Translations under genes and position numbers: made by a program | Assembly (NCBI GenBank): GCA_036250225.1 | Contig: JAPZLL010000002.1 | Location: forward strand, 1,674,001-1,738,000 | DNA length: 64,000 bases | Reading direction: 5' to 3' | Origin: Cercophora sp. LCS_1 | Taxonomy: Eukaryota; Ascomycota; Sordariomycetes; Sordariales; Lasiosphaeriaceae | Shown here: positions 1 through 14,324 of the stretch, piece by piece | How the letters are laid out: each line of letters begins with the position of its first letter | Numbering within the stretch: the stretch's first letter is position 1 | The notes under the pieces: model-generated | Told to the model about the DNA's origin: nothing | Databases searched by the model: none | The model's input: only the letters and a program-made list of their open reading frames with translations

Positions 1-1135
1 CGAAGCCGCCAGCGCGGTTCTCAATGGGGTTTACAGCTAGGTGATCCCTGTGGTGCGGGACAGGTGCAAGCGAGGTAGCACACGAGATCGGAATAGGCCA
101 TGTCTCATGGGACGAAGCAGTGGCCAAAAGGAGGCTCCAGCTGCTGTCAGTCATTCGCTTGCCCGGCCAAGCTGGGGATGCATGCACGGCATTCCAAAAG
201 AAGCAAGCAGGAACTGATTGTGGGACGAAGGGCATCGATATCCGCTGCTCTGCAATGGTAGATGGTGATTGAGGATTTGCAGCGTCAGGCACCGAGATGA
301 GGTGGATTTAAGGTTGACGATCGGATCCAAAGCGTCATCTGGCTGCTGCTTTTCGGCGCACCTTCCAATCCGTATGTAGAAGCATCCCCGAGAGACATGC
401 CGCGTTGTCGCGCGGGGAGGGCGACGAAGGCGACGGGAACCACAGACGCCAAGCCTCTGCTCAGCTCTTCTATCGGTTTTCCACGGCAGGGGTGGGAGTT
501 GAGGAGGGGCATGGAAGCGCCATCGAAGCCTCGGAAATCCCGGCGCGACATTCATCTCCAACGCATAAACACTGGCAATTCGCCCATGGCACTATTGGGC
601 AGCCGTTGATGACGTATGGACGTCGGGGGATTTCTTGATATCATCATAAAGCCGCTATTGATGCCAGACGTAATAACCCAAGATTTTGTGAATTTGGGAA
701 GCGACGGGTCAGAAATGAGACCTGCCTAAACCATCTACCGAGTGGCTCTTGAGGAGCGGTGGGTGTGTGTAGACGATACCACAGCCCGGTATTGCGTTTC
801 GCAGCGCAGGCACTCCCGTCTGCCCACCACTGAGATGCTGCACTGCGCCCGTCCGGTCTGTGGGGGGCTCGCGAGACAACGTTGGCACCCGGGCTGATGG
901 GTGTTCTGGAACCTGCCCCCACTACCAATCACGTGTTTGTGTTCAGGGCCCCATTTACCGTTTCGCCGCCGATGACGGTATCGCGACTCGGCCTGAGATA
1001 TCTCTCGTGTGTGCTTAGCAATCCAGTGTCACTTCTGCGCAACCCTATAACCAGCGTATTTTTGCAAAAGAGACCGTTTGGCTTGCTTCAAACACTAGAA
1101 TCAGACGCAAAAAAGGTTGGAACATTGCCGGCACC
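1..1135. other. intergenic, no gene seen
   Basis: Only short overlapping open frames of arginine/serine-rich composition are present on both strands, none with a recognisable domain or a convincing intron structure. The last few hundred bases are the presumed promoter and 5' leader of the Cia2-like gene that follows. Confidence 0.6.
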
Positions 1136-1880
1136 ATGAAGTCAGATCTCGACAATGCGAACCCCACCATCCTCAACGTCTCGCAGCTTCCCAGCAGAGC
1201 ACAAAAGAGAGCCGCCGTGAGAAGTGGATCCGACTCCAAGTACGACCGTCTCGTCCTTGCCAATAACGATTGGTCAAGCCCCTCGTCCGAGGACGATGAA
1301 CGGTATGATGACGCGGCAGATGAGGCCCTTGACGAACAAGAGATTTACGGTAAGTCTCCGGTGACACCTATATTCCAGCGCATCGCAACAGTGATGACGG
1401 TGGTTTTGGAAGACGCAGCGCCGCCGAAGTTTCATTTCATGCCTTGTTGCCGGGCGGGACGCCTATTTATAACAAACCCCGTGGAGATCACACAACTGAC
1501 GTCTCACAGACCTCATCTCATCCGTGAGCGATCCTGAGCACCCCAACACGCTGGGTGAGTTGAATGTCGTCAGGCTGCCAGACATTCACATCACGCCTCC
1601 CCGGGACAGCCTGAGGGGTCTGGCCAGTGTCCTGGTTGAGCTCACCCCTACCATCAACCATTGCTCCTTGGCGACATTGATCGGTCTTGCCGTCCGGGTT
1701 CGGCTCGAGCAGACCCTGCCGCCAAACTACCGCATTGATGTCCGGATGAAAGAGGGTTCTCACGCCCAGGATGACCAGGTCAACAAGCAGCTCGGTGACA
1801 AGGAGAGAGTAGCTGCTGCCCTCGAGAACGACACGCTCAAGAGTCACCTCGACAACATGCTCAAGACATGTGTGCAATAA
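1136..1880 (+). CDS. CIA2: Cia2/MIP18 family cytosolic Fe-S assembly factor
   Basis: Predicted 194-residue protein from two exons (1136-1349 and 1510-1880). The intron starts GTAAGT and ends CACAG, and splicing restores the uninterrupted stretch EIYDLISSVSDPEHP. From there to the end the protein is a complete MIP18/DUF59 domain, with the hallmark HCSLATLIGL segment carrying the conserved reactive cysteine and the C-terminal NKQLGDKERVAAALEN block. The first 70 residues are acidic and probably disordered. Known role of the family: it works with Cia1 and Met18/MMS19 as the targeting complex that delivers 4Fe-4S clusters to cytosolic and nuclear proteins such as DNA polymerases and helicases. 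The length fits fungal members. It stands alone between two gene-free stretches. Confidence 0.93.
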
Positions 1881-3800
1881 AACTTGTCACCAAGGGCCGA
1901 GTGTGCCACCCCTGGACGGGGCATTGGTACACTGTTTATCCTGGGGAACGAGCGCACACAAAATTAACAGAACATGTTTGTGTCACTGTCGATCCCCCGA
2001 TGCCTATCTTTGGAGTGCGAAGTAAGCCGAACAAACCAGGATCGCATGCAAACATGCAGTCAAGTCCTCTCACCGACTTCTGGGTTTCGGGCTGACGGCA
2101 TTTTACTGCGGCTGGCTGTGAAGGGCCTTTTCATGGAACCGGTGTAAATTCGGCGAAACAACAACAACCTCGGGAGACGTTTTCAGCTACCCACTCGGGA
2201 ACCTCCCATCTTCTCGAGGGTCGCCGAAGGGCCGGTTGTGGGGAACCCTTGACCTTCTTCGCCCATGTACACCTGAGGGTCTGTCAAGTCTACCTGCACA
2301 GGACTTCTTACAGCGCGTGGTCGAGGCGTTTTACGCGCAGCGGGACCACGCGGCAACAAAGTTCTCGTTGAAGCGGTGGCAACAGAGCGAGAGGCTGCAT
2401 GCTCTATGCACAATTCCGGTCGGGTAATATGGATCGTACAGCATGCGATTAGACAGCATACAAATACATCGGCCATTCCATACATGACAAAATACCACAA
2501 AGCCTAGCTGCGCGTCATCGAGCTCTCCCGCGGTGAACTAACCTTGCCTCGTCGTGCGGAAGAGCCGGCACTCCCCGGTGGTCCAACTTTACATACTGCA
2601 GGCGAGAGCGTGTATTCCCACATCCCGAAACAAGGTCATCCAAACTAAGTCTAACACCCCATGTCTCGGGAGTTGGCTGTTTCGAACATCATCCGTGGAT
2701 CTGTGGGTATGTGCCTATGTTCATGTTTCGCAACAAACGACAAGCTCATCTGAAACATATCGCTTCCAATCCTCCCTCGTCGGCTGCGCGACGCACGCTT
2801 GCACACGCAGTCAAAACCACCGCGCATCTAACTCGAGTGCTCGACCCGCCTCCTTGCAACCATTGCGTGTGGTGGCGTCGTGATTCTTTCCGGCCCGATG
2901 ATTGACTTTGGTGTGGTGCACCAGTTCATTTGCTAGCTACAAACCCCGGGTGGGTGTGCGTCGCCGAGAAAAAAAAAAAGTTATCAGCCTTTTGCAACCG
3001 CATTTTTGCCATCGCCATACGCACTGTAAAAACGGCATGGAGAGTAAACCTATGCGCATCATGAGGCGTTACAAGTTATGTACCTACCTTGTCTGCCTGT
3101 CCGCGTGACTGCGACTGACACGGGGAACGAAACGTTCTCCGAGGTTTTCTCCGCAAACCCTAACGACGCCGAATCACCCTCACCCCCTTCGCTTGGGGAT
3201 GTCAAAGATGTCAAAGAGCTCATCTGATGCGCCCCTTGCAGAATGCAGAGGTCATTTTTGACGTGTTGACAGCTGTTATTTGACAACTTGACAAGGTAGC
3301 GACTCAGCCCAATGATGCACAACTCATGGGTGGCTGAGATGCTAGGTAAGAAGTCTAGTCTTTGCTCGTTAGGGTGAAACCCCTGGGAGTGGGTGTCATA
3401 CATCCCTTTCTTTTTGTTCCCGTAGCTAGCTGTCAAGTACAGACGGGCCTGTCTGCCTACATCCCTTGCTGTCGATGCCGCTGTCAGTGGGCCGGATGTT
3501 GATGACACTGACGGGGCGTGTGCGTCATTCTTACCTGGATATGCTCGAGTTGTCTGTGTGTATATGAGACGTTGCCCCTGATATAGCATCGCGATACACT
3601 TCTCATGGGCTGTCGTCAAGGCATGAGATGGAATTGCTTCTGAGATGAAGTGGTCCATCGCTTCAACATGCATAGCCAGCATGCATGGCCAGCATGTAGA
3701 ACCTCGAATGCTTGACTTGGGTATTCAGTTCATTCATTGCAAGATATCTAGCCTACAGCGTGCCACCTTTTCACCCAACCAGAACGCCCACTGACAGTGC
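1881..3800. other. long intergenic region, no supported gene
   Basis: About 1.9 kb without a gene I can support. A 207-codon open frame on the minus strand (3059-3682) has no recognisable motif and biased low-complexity composition. A poly-A tract lies near 2970. The right end is the 3' flank of the Snu114 gene. Confidence 0.55.
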
Positions 3801-6800
3801 TTAAACCTCACCAAGAGTACCGCTTTCAATCAAGCTCTGGTAGAACTCCGGCTCCAAGAACTTTGCCACGCTCACGTCCTCGCTCAAGCCCTTCCTTCTT
3901 CTTGTCTTGAGAACAAAGTCTCTTGCCGTTTGCTGTGCATTCGCCATTTGCAGGGGTCGCAGCACGATATCCTTGTCAAGAGGGTCGCCAGGCACGATAT
4001 TCCATCGGTCGAAAACCAAACTCACCATGGCTTGTCCTGGCGTGTTGATCCTCAGGTCTGTCTCGAAGCCGAAACTGTCGATCACTGGGATCAAGCCGTT
4101 GACACGGTATAGAGGTGTGCCCGCGATGGGACCGTCCGAGAGCACGTGGCCACGGCGGCGGGCGAGAATGTTGTAGACTGTGCTGACCGAGTCCTGGGGA
4201 CCGGTCATGGAAATGGAGTACATGGGTTCCATCAGGCGAGGGGAGGCCATCAGGAATGAGCTGTAGCAGGCGCGACGCGCGGTTGGGATGATCTGCCCAC
4301 CGCCGCGGAAGATGGCTTCCTGGGCCAATGCCACATCGATGAGACGGAATTTGGTGTTGCGTATTGCTGGAAAGAGGTTAGCGATACTCATCCAGAACAT
4401 TGATGATTCTCGCGTGGAGAGCCTAGAGAGAAGAGGTGACCCCTGTCCCCCATCTCCACGCTTTGGCCGGCGGGAAGACCCCTGTCAGCGGCGGTATGGC
4501 GCGACAACGCGCAACCAGTTGGGAGCTGCGAGGCGGCGGCGGGATGGCGGAAGGATGGCAATCAACTGCATGAAAAGGCCTACACGAACAGTTGCCTCTC
4601 TGGTGTGTCGGTAGGGTAGGAGATCCCGGGGGAGTGACAGATCATGTTGGACAGGGGTTCGGGAAACCGGGCCAGGAGTGTCGGCACATCCCCCAAGCGA
4701 ACGAAGCATGTGATTGACAACTAGGGAATGGAAAACGGAGACTTACGTTCTTCACAGAGCGGACCTTCACGGGCTGCCCAGCTAAAGCCCTGGCGAATCG
4801 ACTCTTTGACGGTGTTTAGGCGTTTCTTGTCGACCTGAGAAGCAATAACTAGTCAGTCATCTTGCAGCAAGAGAAGGCCCGATTCCAGAAACCGGGGAAG
4901 CACGCCCGCCATGCGGCAGACATGTGCCTGACAGCACGTAGATGGGGAAATGCAGCTCACCTCTGATGGAAGCGTGTCGTCTTGCAGGATGTTTGGTCCC
5001 ATCTCTTCCGGTCCGAATGCCCAAATGCTCCTGGCTGCAAGTAGATCCCACCCATACTTTTCCTCGAAGAATTTGGCAGTCTTTCGCACCGGATCCCGAA
5101 TTTTGACGGCCCCTGATTCGATGTCCTGTGCGATACCCTCGTCCAGCGGCTCTGCCACCATGGTGATGGTGTTCTTCTTGTTCGGCGTCACTGCATAGCA
5201 CTTGGTCGCCGACATGTCCTGAACTGTTTCGCAGAAGCGGACGACCGGATCTGATACCCTGACCTCCATATCTGCGTAGAGACGGCGAAGATCGTGCAGA
5301 ACGCAGTCCATGTAGAATTCGCCCGTTCCGAGAACAATGTGCTCGCCCGATTCCTCCACCTTGGTTGTGATCAAGGGGTAGCTCTTGTTGATTTTCCGAA
5401 TTCCATCGAGCATCTTTGGAAGTTCCGAGGGATTGATAGGCTCCACGGCAACTTTCAAGACAGACTCAGTGATGTGAGAGAGAGGCTTGAATATATAGGC
5501 ATCTTCATCGTCCTCAAACTTTTTGTCCACAATCGTCGCAGTCTTGACGATCGAGTTGTCCACGCCTCCCAGCAAAACCCAATTGCCGGCGGGAATGCCG
5601 TCGGTTGGGATGTTGTATCTCGTCTCGGCGATGAAGACTTCCGAGATCCTAGCCATTGCCATGTCCTCCTCGTCGTCGATTGAGTATCCTTCGCCCAGGA
5701 CGCGGACATCAGTCCCGGGCCTCGCAATGCCGCTCATTACTCGTCCGAAGGAATAAAAGCTCTTTGCATCTGCAGTGTTGAAAAGCTTTGTGACATAAAC
5801 CACCAACGGGCCATTTTGGTCGCATGTCTTCATCGACTCTGCGACCTTGGCGTCCAGAGGCCCGGTATAATACCGTTCGAGCTTCTTTTCCGCAGCCTCT
5901 GCTGGGGAGGGAACATGCTGGCATACCATGTCCACGAATCCAGTAGATGGACCTGTGCGATCAGTCAGAAGCGAACAGAAGGGGATGCTTGTGATACATA
6001 CCGAAAAACTGCTCACAGACCAGTTTCAAGAGAACCTTTGGGTCAGTCTTGTACTGTGATGGTTTGAGGACGATGCCGAGCTTTTCCAACGTTACTTTCA
6101 AGTCCTCGGGGCTCTCACTAATGGTGTGAGAGTAAAGCTTGTAAATCGGCTCCATGACAAAGTTGATGAAGGACCTCTTGGCACCCTCCTCCACTGGTTT
6201 CCTGGTGAAGTTACGTTTTCGGGGGTTGTAGTAAACGTCACCCCATAGGCGCCGTGCGAACTCTTCGACATTAACCCCTCCAAAGCCTTGCGAGTACATC
6301 TTTGCAAAGGACTGCAAAGTGAAGCACCACCCCATGGACGTGCAGGCGAACATCACATTGCCCTTCTCGGGGCTCACTCTCCTTCGTTCGCCTTGACCGG
6401 GGATGGTGTTCTCGATGATGATGTTGACCTCCTCGATGACGTGTTTCAGTTTGTAATAGGCGTCATTGGGAGGAAGCTTGAGCTCCAATATTAAGCGATC
6501 CATCTTGTTGACGATGAGCGTGAGAGGAATGTCTTCGAGCACCGCATGCTTGATGATCTGTTCCGTGTTGACCTGGACACCTTCGACAACGTCCACCACC
6601 AAGCAAACGCCGTCAACCAGTCTAAAAGCTGCAGCAATCTCGTCGACAAAGTCAACGTGGCCTGGGGTATCGATAATGTTGATCAGATGTGATTTCCCCT
6701 TTGTGTTGGGAAGAACCAAGCTCATCGGCGAGGCTTTGATTGATAACCCTCGATCCCGTTCGACAACGTGGGTGTCTGTGTACCTCAACTGCTCGTCGCG

Positions 6801-7418
6801 ACTCTTCCCTGTCCGTTTATCTAACCTGTCGGTAATGGCATGCGTCTCCAGGACCAGCATGTCCATAAAGGCGGTCTTTCCGTGGTGCATGTGTCCTGCC
6901 AACGCGATATTTCGAATCTGCTCGGGAAAGTTCATCAAGTCGGCCATGAAACTTCGGTCGTAGAAGACAGGCGGGAGATCGGCCTCTTCGACCATGAATT
7001 TCTTCTGCTCGACTGGCGCGATGATGGGCTGCGTTAGGGGCTGCGCATCCTCCTCCTGCACCATAGTCTCGACATCTTCTCCGTATATCTGGGCGGCTGT
7101 TGGGTAGTACTGTTTATCCTCGTGAAGAATGACGGCGTTTGAAGTCCCCTCGTCGATTTCCATTAACTCCTGCCCCTGGCCCTCCGGCACTTCCTCCGGG
7201 TAGTCATCGTAGGCGTAGTTGCCGACGTCCACGCCATGCTCGGATTCTTCTTCTGAGGCTTCGGCATCCTCGCCACTGTCACGAAAAAAGTCAGCTTGCA
7301 ATTGCAAATGCGCAGGCAGCGCAGGGAACTTAAGACAATGGCGTCTGGGCAACAAAATGTGTTCGAATAATGTCACGTACATGAAGTTTCCGAATTCGTC
7401 GTAGAGATCGTCATCCAT
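3801..7418 (-). CDS. SNU114: U5 snRNP GTPase Snu114 (EFTUD2 orthologue)
   Basis: Five exons: 7381-7418, 6002-7275, 4961-5952, 4747-4834 and 3801-4366, giving 985 residues, the usual length of the family. An acidic N-terminus is followed by an EF-G-like GTPase domain with GHMHHGKT (P-loop, about residue 140), DTPGHVDF (about 215) and NKMD (about 270). The EF-G-like domains II to V follow, ending in the characteristic [16 protein letters not shown] segment. Intron positions were fixed by restoring family-conserved joins such as [13 protein letters not shown]. Known role: Snu114 sits in the U5 snRNP with Prp8 and Brr2 and controls spliceosome activation and disassembly in the nucleus. The intron 1 donor (GTACGT) and the others are canonical. 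The start codon lies 796 bases from the divergent thiolase gene. Confidence 0.96.
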
Positions 7419-8214
7419 CGTCCCAGTCGTGTCTGTTGCTGTGTGAAAGGGGCGGTTTGGGGTTCACTCGGTCGCGTGGGTCGTCGCAGAAGGCTGAAAA
7501 TCGCGAGCCGACGGGCAGTTTTTTGTCGCGACGCTGCAAGGCTGATGTCAATGTTCAACGCCAAGGCCGAAGCAGTCTGAAATTTTGGGCTTGTCCCTGT
7601 GGCGCGAGCTCTCTCGGGTGGCTGAGTTCTCCGAGGCCCCACTCGCCCCAGCCGTTTAATTCATACAGAAAATGCCATCGCTCCATTTCCTAACCACTGT
7701 CAGGGTTGCTCTTGGCCTTTCCACAGGCCATAGCCATGCAAAAGAAACATCCAAGACACCCATGCAGAAAAAGTGTGATTGAGTAGCAGAAGCATTATCT
7801 GGCTCTCTGTCTTCCTGTGAAGATATTCTGACCTCGCAGGTCCGGTATGGAGACCTTTTTCTGTCAGCGGCATACGGGCGTGATGTCGTCCCCGGCATCG
7901 GACCCGGCAGGGCGCGGGTGTTCGATCTGCAGGCACTTACCGGAACCTTGCCGGAACAAGCACAGCGCCATCGTCAGGGTTTAGTGATCCAGTGAGGGGC
8001 AATTATGTGTAGGGAATGGGCGCCGAGGCGGTGTAAGTGCTTGGGAGATGCTGTTCTTCAATGTACCGAGTAGTTCTCATCATTGACCCTCAACATTTCC
8101 CCCCTGAGTCGGCCGTGTTTGATTTCTTTCTTCTTTGCAACAAAGACCTCAACTCCTTTTTCAACTTTGCATCCCATTTTTTCCTCCGTGCAGCACCGCC
8201 AAAAAACCGTCAAA
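7419..8214. promoter_or_regulatory. divergent promoter region Snu114 / thiolase
   Basis: Non-coding 796 bases between two divergent housekeeping genes. A pyrimidine-rich stretch with many TTTCTTC-like runs directly precedes the thiolase ATG, as is common in front of strongly expressed fungal genes. No specific operator was identified. Confidence 0.5.
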
Positions 8215-9616
<1,402 letters not shown>

Positions 9617-9947
9617 GTGGACATTCTTCCCACGCATGTTTTGCGGGCCGTTTAGGCCGAGGGTACATAAAAGCTACATTAGCTTAGCCCATTAGAGGCG
9701 TTAATGAGGGGGCTGAATGGGTTTACGCGTTACATGCGTTCATGTGTATGTTGAGAAAGCGGTCTTCTGATATGGTGCATATCGTGAATAGATCGCCGGC
9801 ATTAATTGCCAGACCCAGCCTGTAATGGCGTTGACGGGTCGACGGACGTGGTTTATAGCACCAAAGCTGCTCAAAATAATACTTTACCAATCCACGTTGA
9901 TATCGATTTCATTCGCAAGGTAGGGTGACGTTGACTATGCAAACCAT
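9617..9947. other. short spacer between convergent genes
   Basis: AT-richer 331 bases between the thiolase stop and the stop of the convergent WD40 gene. They serve as 3' untranslated regions for both; nothing else seen. Confidence 0.5.
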
Positions 9948-11116
9948 TTATGAGCCAGCCCTCCAGGCCTTTACACACCCATCCTCGCCCGCGGTATACA
10001 CAACCTGCTTCTCGTCGTCAAAGCAGAAACTCCTCACAATCTCCTGCCCATGCGCCCCAGGCAATCCAACAACGCTCCCCCTATCCAGCGCCCACCCACT
10101 CGGCCCCTTGGCCAAGTGGAACAACTGAAACATTTCTTGACTATCACCTCATTAGCACTTTCATCCCACCCTAAAAGAGAGCAAATACTCACTCCTGCGA
10201 CCCGGCTCCAATCACCGCCCCAGCCCCGTTCACTTTCGCAAACACATTCGCCGCATACTGACATCCCAACACCTCGCGGATATCGCCCAGATCGAGTGTC
10301 GCGCTTCCACGCTCCACGCCCTCGGCCATGTCGTAGAGGGCGAACTTTTCGTCGTGGGAAAGTGCGACCACCTCGGTCGCGTTGAGGAAGGCCGCCCGGT
10401 GCACGGAGCCGTGGTTGAAGGCCTGGATGACGACCTCGTCTTCGTCGGTGATGGTGGTGTCGATAATGTTGACGAGACCGTCTGTTGAGCCGGAAAGGAG
10501 GATGTGGGGGCCTGTTGGGTGGAGGTTGAGCTCGGTTACGTCGTCGCTGTGGACTTCGTTGTATTGAATTTTTGGGGCGCCGGGGGAACGGACGTCCCTG
10601 GGATGTTGTCAGCTGTGACCTTTTGCACAAGGGTGGGGAGGGACTAGGGAGGTACCAGATGATGATGGAGGCTTGGTGGTTTGCGAGCTCGGTGCCTGCT
10701 ACTAGGGCATGTGTTTGGTGGGAACAGGCGAGGGATAGAAGAGAGGGGAAATCTCCTGTGTTCTCCTTGTCAGTGTCGGGCGTAATCTGAGAAAGAGAAG
10801 CTTGTGGACCTTGTATTTGGAGTGCTCGGGCGTTGGAAGGGTCGAGTCTGAGATCCCAGACCGAGATGGTACCGTTTTCTCCCGTCGTGGCTACGGCGGA
10901 GTCGTTCAGGCTATATGCTCTTGCGCAAGTGAGGTTTCCATGGTTTGTTTGGATGCCATTTAGGGGTCCTTGGCTCAGTCTGAGAGGGTTAAACAGGCTC
11001 AGCCGTTGATCTGATGTGGTGGCTGCTAGGCCTGTAGCCAGAGGAATAATCTCGGTGACATAAGTTGGTTCACTTCCTGGGTACTTGTACCCGTCTGCAC
11101 ATGCGAGTTGGTACAT
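9948..11116 (-). CDS. WD40 repeat protein, WDR89-like
   Basis: Three exons (10656-11116, 10193-10597, 9948-10140) give 352 residues if the first ATG at 11116 is used. WD40 signatures include GTISVWDLRLD, SIIIWDVRSPG, HILLSGSTDGLVNIID and the last repeat VVYTAGEDGCVKAW, enough for a seven-bladed propeller. The order of repeats and the late ALYDM and LGCQY...NVFAKVNG segments resemble the WDR89 group of fungal and animal proteins, whose exact function is not settled. The open frame continues upstream of the chosen ATG without another ATG, so an extra 5' exon cannot be excluded. A 54-base in-frame segment (10756-10809) begins GTCCAC, ends ACAG and contains CTGAC, so it could be an optional intron; I left it in. 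The last acceptor (GATAG) was chosen because it alone keeps the frame into MFQLFHLAKG. Confidence 0.8.
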
Positions 11117-11643
11117 CGGAATGATGAGTTTCACCCCTGAGAGCTCGTCAATGAAATGTTCAGGCGAAAACTTGAGGTCAAGACACGTACTGGATGAGTT
11201 AGCTATAGTATTTCAATGTGTATAAAATGCCCCAAGTGGCAATATGTAATTCCTTTGAGTCTACACAGCAGGAAACCTTGACCCAAGATATTTCGCGATA
11301 CTTTCATCTGAAAGCTTGTCGGGCCGTTACCGAAGCAAAAAGTTGCCAGCTGCCAAGATCTTAGCAGCTGCCGCTGAAGCCACTTGGCAAAACGGTCCAC
11401 TGTGGGGTTGTGGCCTGCAGCAGCGGGCAGTACCCCTGTAACCGGCGTCATTACGTGACGGGCCGAGAGGTGGCTGATCTGGACAGCTGGTGTCAAGCAA
11501 ACCGCAGGAAGCTCCTCGGCGACTCAGCTTGCGATTATCGTCCGAACTACCACGACGTTGTTTTCCGTGCCCCTACTTTTGAGACGCCATGATATGACCT
11601 TGCACCACACGAATATTTTCGTTCTAGGTCAACAACGCCAATC
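11117..11643. promoter_or_regulatory. divergent promoter region WD40 / Hrd3
   Basis: About 530 bases between two divergent starts. No recognisable operator or RNA gene; open frames on both strands lack any domain. The part next to the WD40 gene might contain an untranslated first exon. Confidence 0.4.
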
Positions 11644-14324
11644 ATGAGGCGGTATCTCGTGTGGCTCTTCCGTAAGCCAAGCCGCGCATCAAGCTCCCCC
11701 CTCCAAACAGCCAGACTGACCTGTTTTCTCTTTTAGTGCTTTTGCAGGCCGCAGTCTTCTCCTACGCAGAGGCGCAAGCAGACCAGCATGTCTTAGGTCA
11801 TGACGCGACAGCGAAATATGACGGTGGTCGCGCAGACATCACAGCCGGGCAAGGGGAGCAGACTGTTCCGGGTATGCGATTGGAACCCGTCGCTGAAGGA
11901 GGATGGCATTGCTGACGAAGGAACAGGTGCTGATCTTGTCGATTCAGCTCTCAAGGAGTTGCGAAAGCTGCACCAGCCTCTGCAAAACCGGGTACCGAAG
12001 CCGCAGGGCATCTTTGGCACTCTCCTCAGCTTGGCCTTCAAGGCCGTCCCGACTTTGCGACTCAGCGCCCCTCCCACCGAAGCCCCAAAGCATGGCCCCA
12101 GTGGCGCCCTCCTCCACGCAACCGAGCTCCTCCAGCAGTCGGCGGCGAAGAACAATTCTGATGCGCTTTACATCCTTGCCGAGATGAACTTTTACGGCAA
12201 CTACACCCATCCTAGGGACTTCAAAACGGCGTTTGGGTACTACGAACGGCTGGCATCTCTCAATGGCAACAGTTCGGCTCAGCACATGCTTGGACTGATG
12301 TATTCGACAGGCATTGGTGGTGCTGTGGAGCGTGATCAAGCTCGGGCTCTCCTTTACTACAGCTTCGCCGCCAATCAGGGACATACGAGGGCTGAGATGA
12401 CGGTGGCGCACCGTTATCACGCAGGGATTGGAACTCCCAAGAACTGCGAAAATTCCGTTAAATACTACAAGCGAGTGGCGGATAAGGCCATGGCTTGGTA
12501 TCGTTCTGGCCCGCCGGGTGGTATGGGCTGGGTACCCGAGTCGTACCGAATTGCCGATGAATTCGGTGGTATATACGGCGAGGGCGCTAGCGTTACGAGC
12601 TCCGGGATCAACGCTGTTAAGGCACACCCTAATTCGGATGCGTACGCTTCGATTGAGGATATTATCGAGTACCTGGATCTCATGTCGCAAAAGGGTGACT
12701 TCAAGGCATCGTTCAACCTTGGCCGGCTTTATTACGAGGGGCAGCGAGGACTCCCCAAAAACTATGAGGTTGCGAGGCATTACTTCTTTATGGTCACCCG
12801 GAAATTTTGGAAGAAGGGCCGAGTTGTCGAGAACTATAAGCCTGGACTGGAGAAGATAGCCTGCAAAGCAGCAGGCTTCATCGGCAGGATGTACATGAGG
12901 GGTGAGGGATTGGACCAGTCTTTTAACCTTGCCAAGTGGTGGTTTGAACACGGCATGAGCCATGCCGACGCCCAGTCTCAGTATGGGCTGGGTCTGTTAT
13001 ATCTCCACGGCTATGGCGTTGACAAGAATGTTGTCAAGGCTACTAACCTATTCAAAGCCGCGGCCGAGCAGGATTTCGCTCCCGCCCAGGTGCAGCTTGG
13101 GTCTCTATATCTCGACCAGGGACACAGTGACGATCCCCAAGCCGCTAACCATTATTTCGAGTTGGCTGCTAGACACGGAAACCTCGAGGCCTATTACTAC
13201 ATCGCTGAGATGAACTTCTTTGGCGTCGGGAGGGACAAGTCCTGTTCCTCTGCCGTTACTTACTACAAGAGTGTTTCCGAAAGGGTAGAGCCTCTTGTGT
13301 CATCATGGGCCGAGGCAAACTTGGCCTATGAGGGTGGTGACGAAGAGTTGGCTCTTCTCGAGTACCTCGGAGCAGCGGAGCAGGGCTACGAGAAGGCCCA
13401 AAACAACGTTGCGTACCTGCTTGACCCCGAGCAGTCTCGGTTGCCAGTTCCGCAGTGGCTGTATCCCCGAGCCCAAAAGCCGGCGCTCCTCCAGAACCCA
13501 GGCCTTGCTCTGATTTTCTGGACTCGTTCGGCCAGGCAAGGCAACATTGACGCGTATGTCAAGATGGGTGACTACTATTTGTCCGGAATTGGGGCACCTG
13601 CGGATGTCGACAAGGCAGTTCAGTGCTACACCGGTGCCTCGGAATACCACCAAAGCGCTCAGGCCTTGTATAATCTAGGCTGGATGCACGAGAACGGGTT
13701 TGGCCTCAACCAGGACTACCATCTGGCCAAGCGGTACTATGACCAAGCTCTCGAAACGAACGACGAGGCATACCTTCCCGTCACTCTCAGTCTCCTGAAG
13801 CTCAGAGCCCGGAGTGCCTGGAACACCATCACTAATGGGCGGATCAACTCTATCCAGGACGAGCCCGGTAAGAACCTTCGTGGCCAACACAGTTCATTGC
13901 TAATGCACGTCCCTCAGCCCCCAAGAAAGACTGGTCACTCAGCGAATGGATCGCCAACTTCCTCCAAGACGATCTCATGTACTACCAAGACGATGCCTAC
14001 GACCCATACTATGAAGATGACATGCCAGGTGGCGACGGTGGGATAGGTGACCTGGATGATGGCATCTTTGAGAGCCTTGTCATCGTCGGCCTCGTCACGG
14101 CGCTGGTCTTCCTCGTGCTGTATCGTCAACAGCGGCAACAGCAAGCAAGACGGCAAGAGGAGGAGGCGAGGCAGCAGCAGCAACAGCAACAGCAACAGCA
14201 CGGAGCAGGTGCTGCCCCGGCGGAACAAAACCTGAACGGCGGCCATGGGCAAGACGGGGGCTTCTTCCCGCCTCCCGGGGATCCAAACTTTGGGCCGTGG
14301 GCTGCGGGGGCTGTTGGGCATTGA
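11644..14324 (+). CDS. HRD3: ERAD ubiquitin-ligase subunit Hrd3 / SEL1L
   Basis: Four exons (11644-11671, 11737-11871, 11927-13867, 13918-14324) encode 836 residues. Exon 1 plus exon 2 give a signal peptide (MRRYLVWLFLLLQAAVFSYA). A lumenal domain follows with a long series of Sel1 repeats (for example AAEQDFAPAQVQLGSLYLD and LGWMHENGFGLNQDYHLAK), then one membrane segment (SLVIVGLVTALVFLVLY) near residue 755. The short cytosolic tail has nine consecutive glutamines. Known role: Hrd3 binds misfolded glycoproteins in the ER lumen with Yos9 and hands them to the Hrd1 ubiquitin ligase. Joining exons 2 and 3 gives VPGADLVDSALKELRKLHQ; the intervening 55-base intron has a GTATGC donor and ACAG acceptor. 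The topology (type I) and repeat arrangement match the family. Confidence 0.93.
14172..14198 (+). repeat. CAG/CAA run coding polyglutamine in Hrd3 tail
   Basis: Nine glutamine codons mixing CAG and CAA, in frame, in the cytosolic tail just after the membrane segment. The interrupted pattern suggests the tract is tolerated protein sequence. Length could vary between strains. Confidence 0.9.

Noticed and set aside
3059..3682. 207-codon minus-strand open frame
   Set aside because: No recognisable motif, irregular composition, no plausible promoter or intron structure, and it overlaps the 3' flank of Snu114. More likely chance.
11117..11134. GTG start for the WD40 gene
   Set aside because: Non-ATG initiation is not needed; the first ATG gives a complete propeller. 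An upstream exon remains possible.
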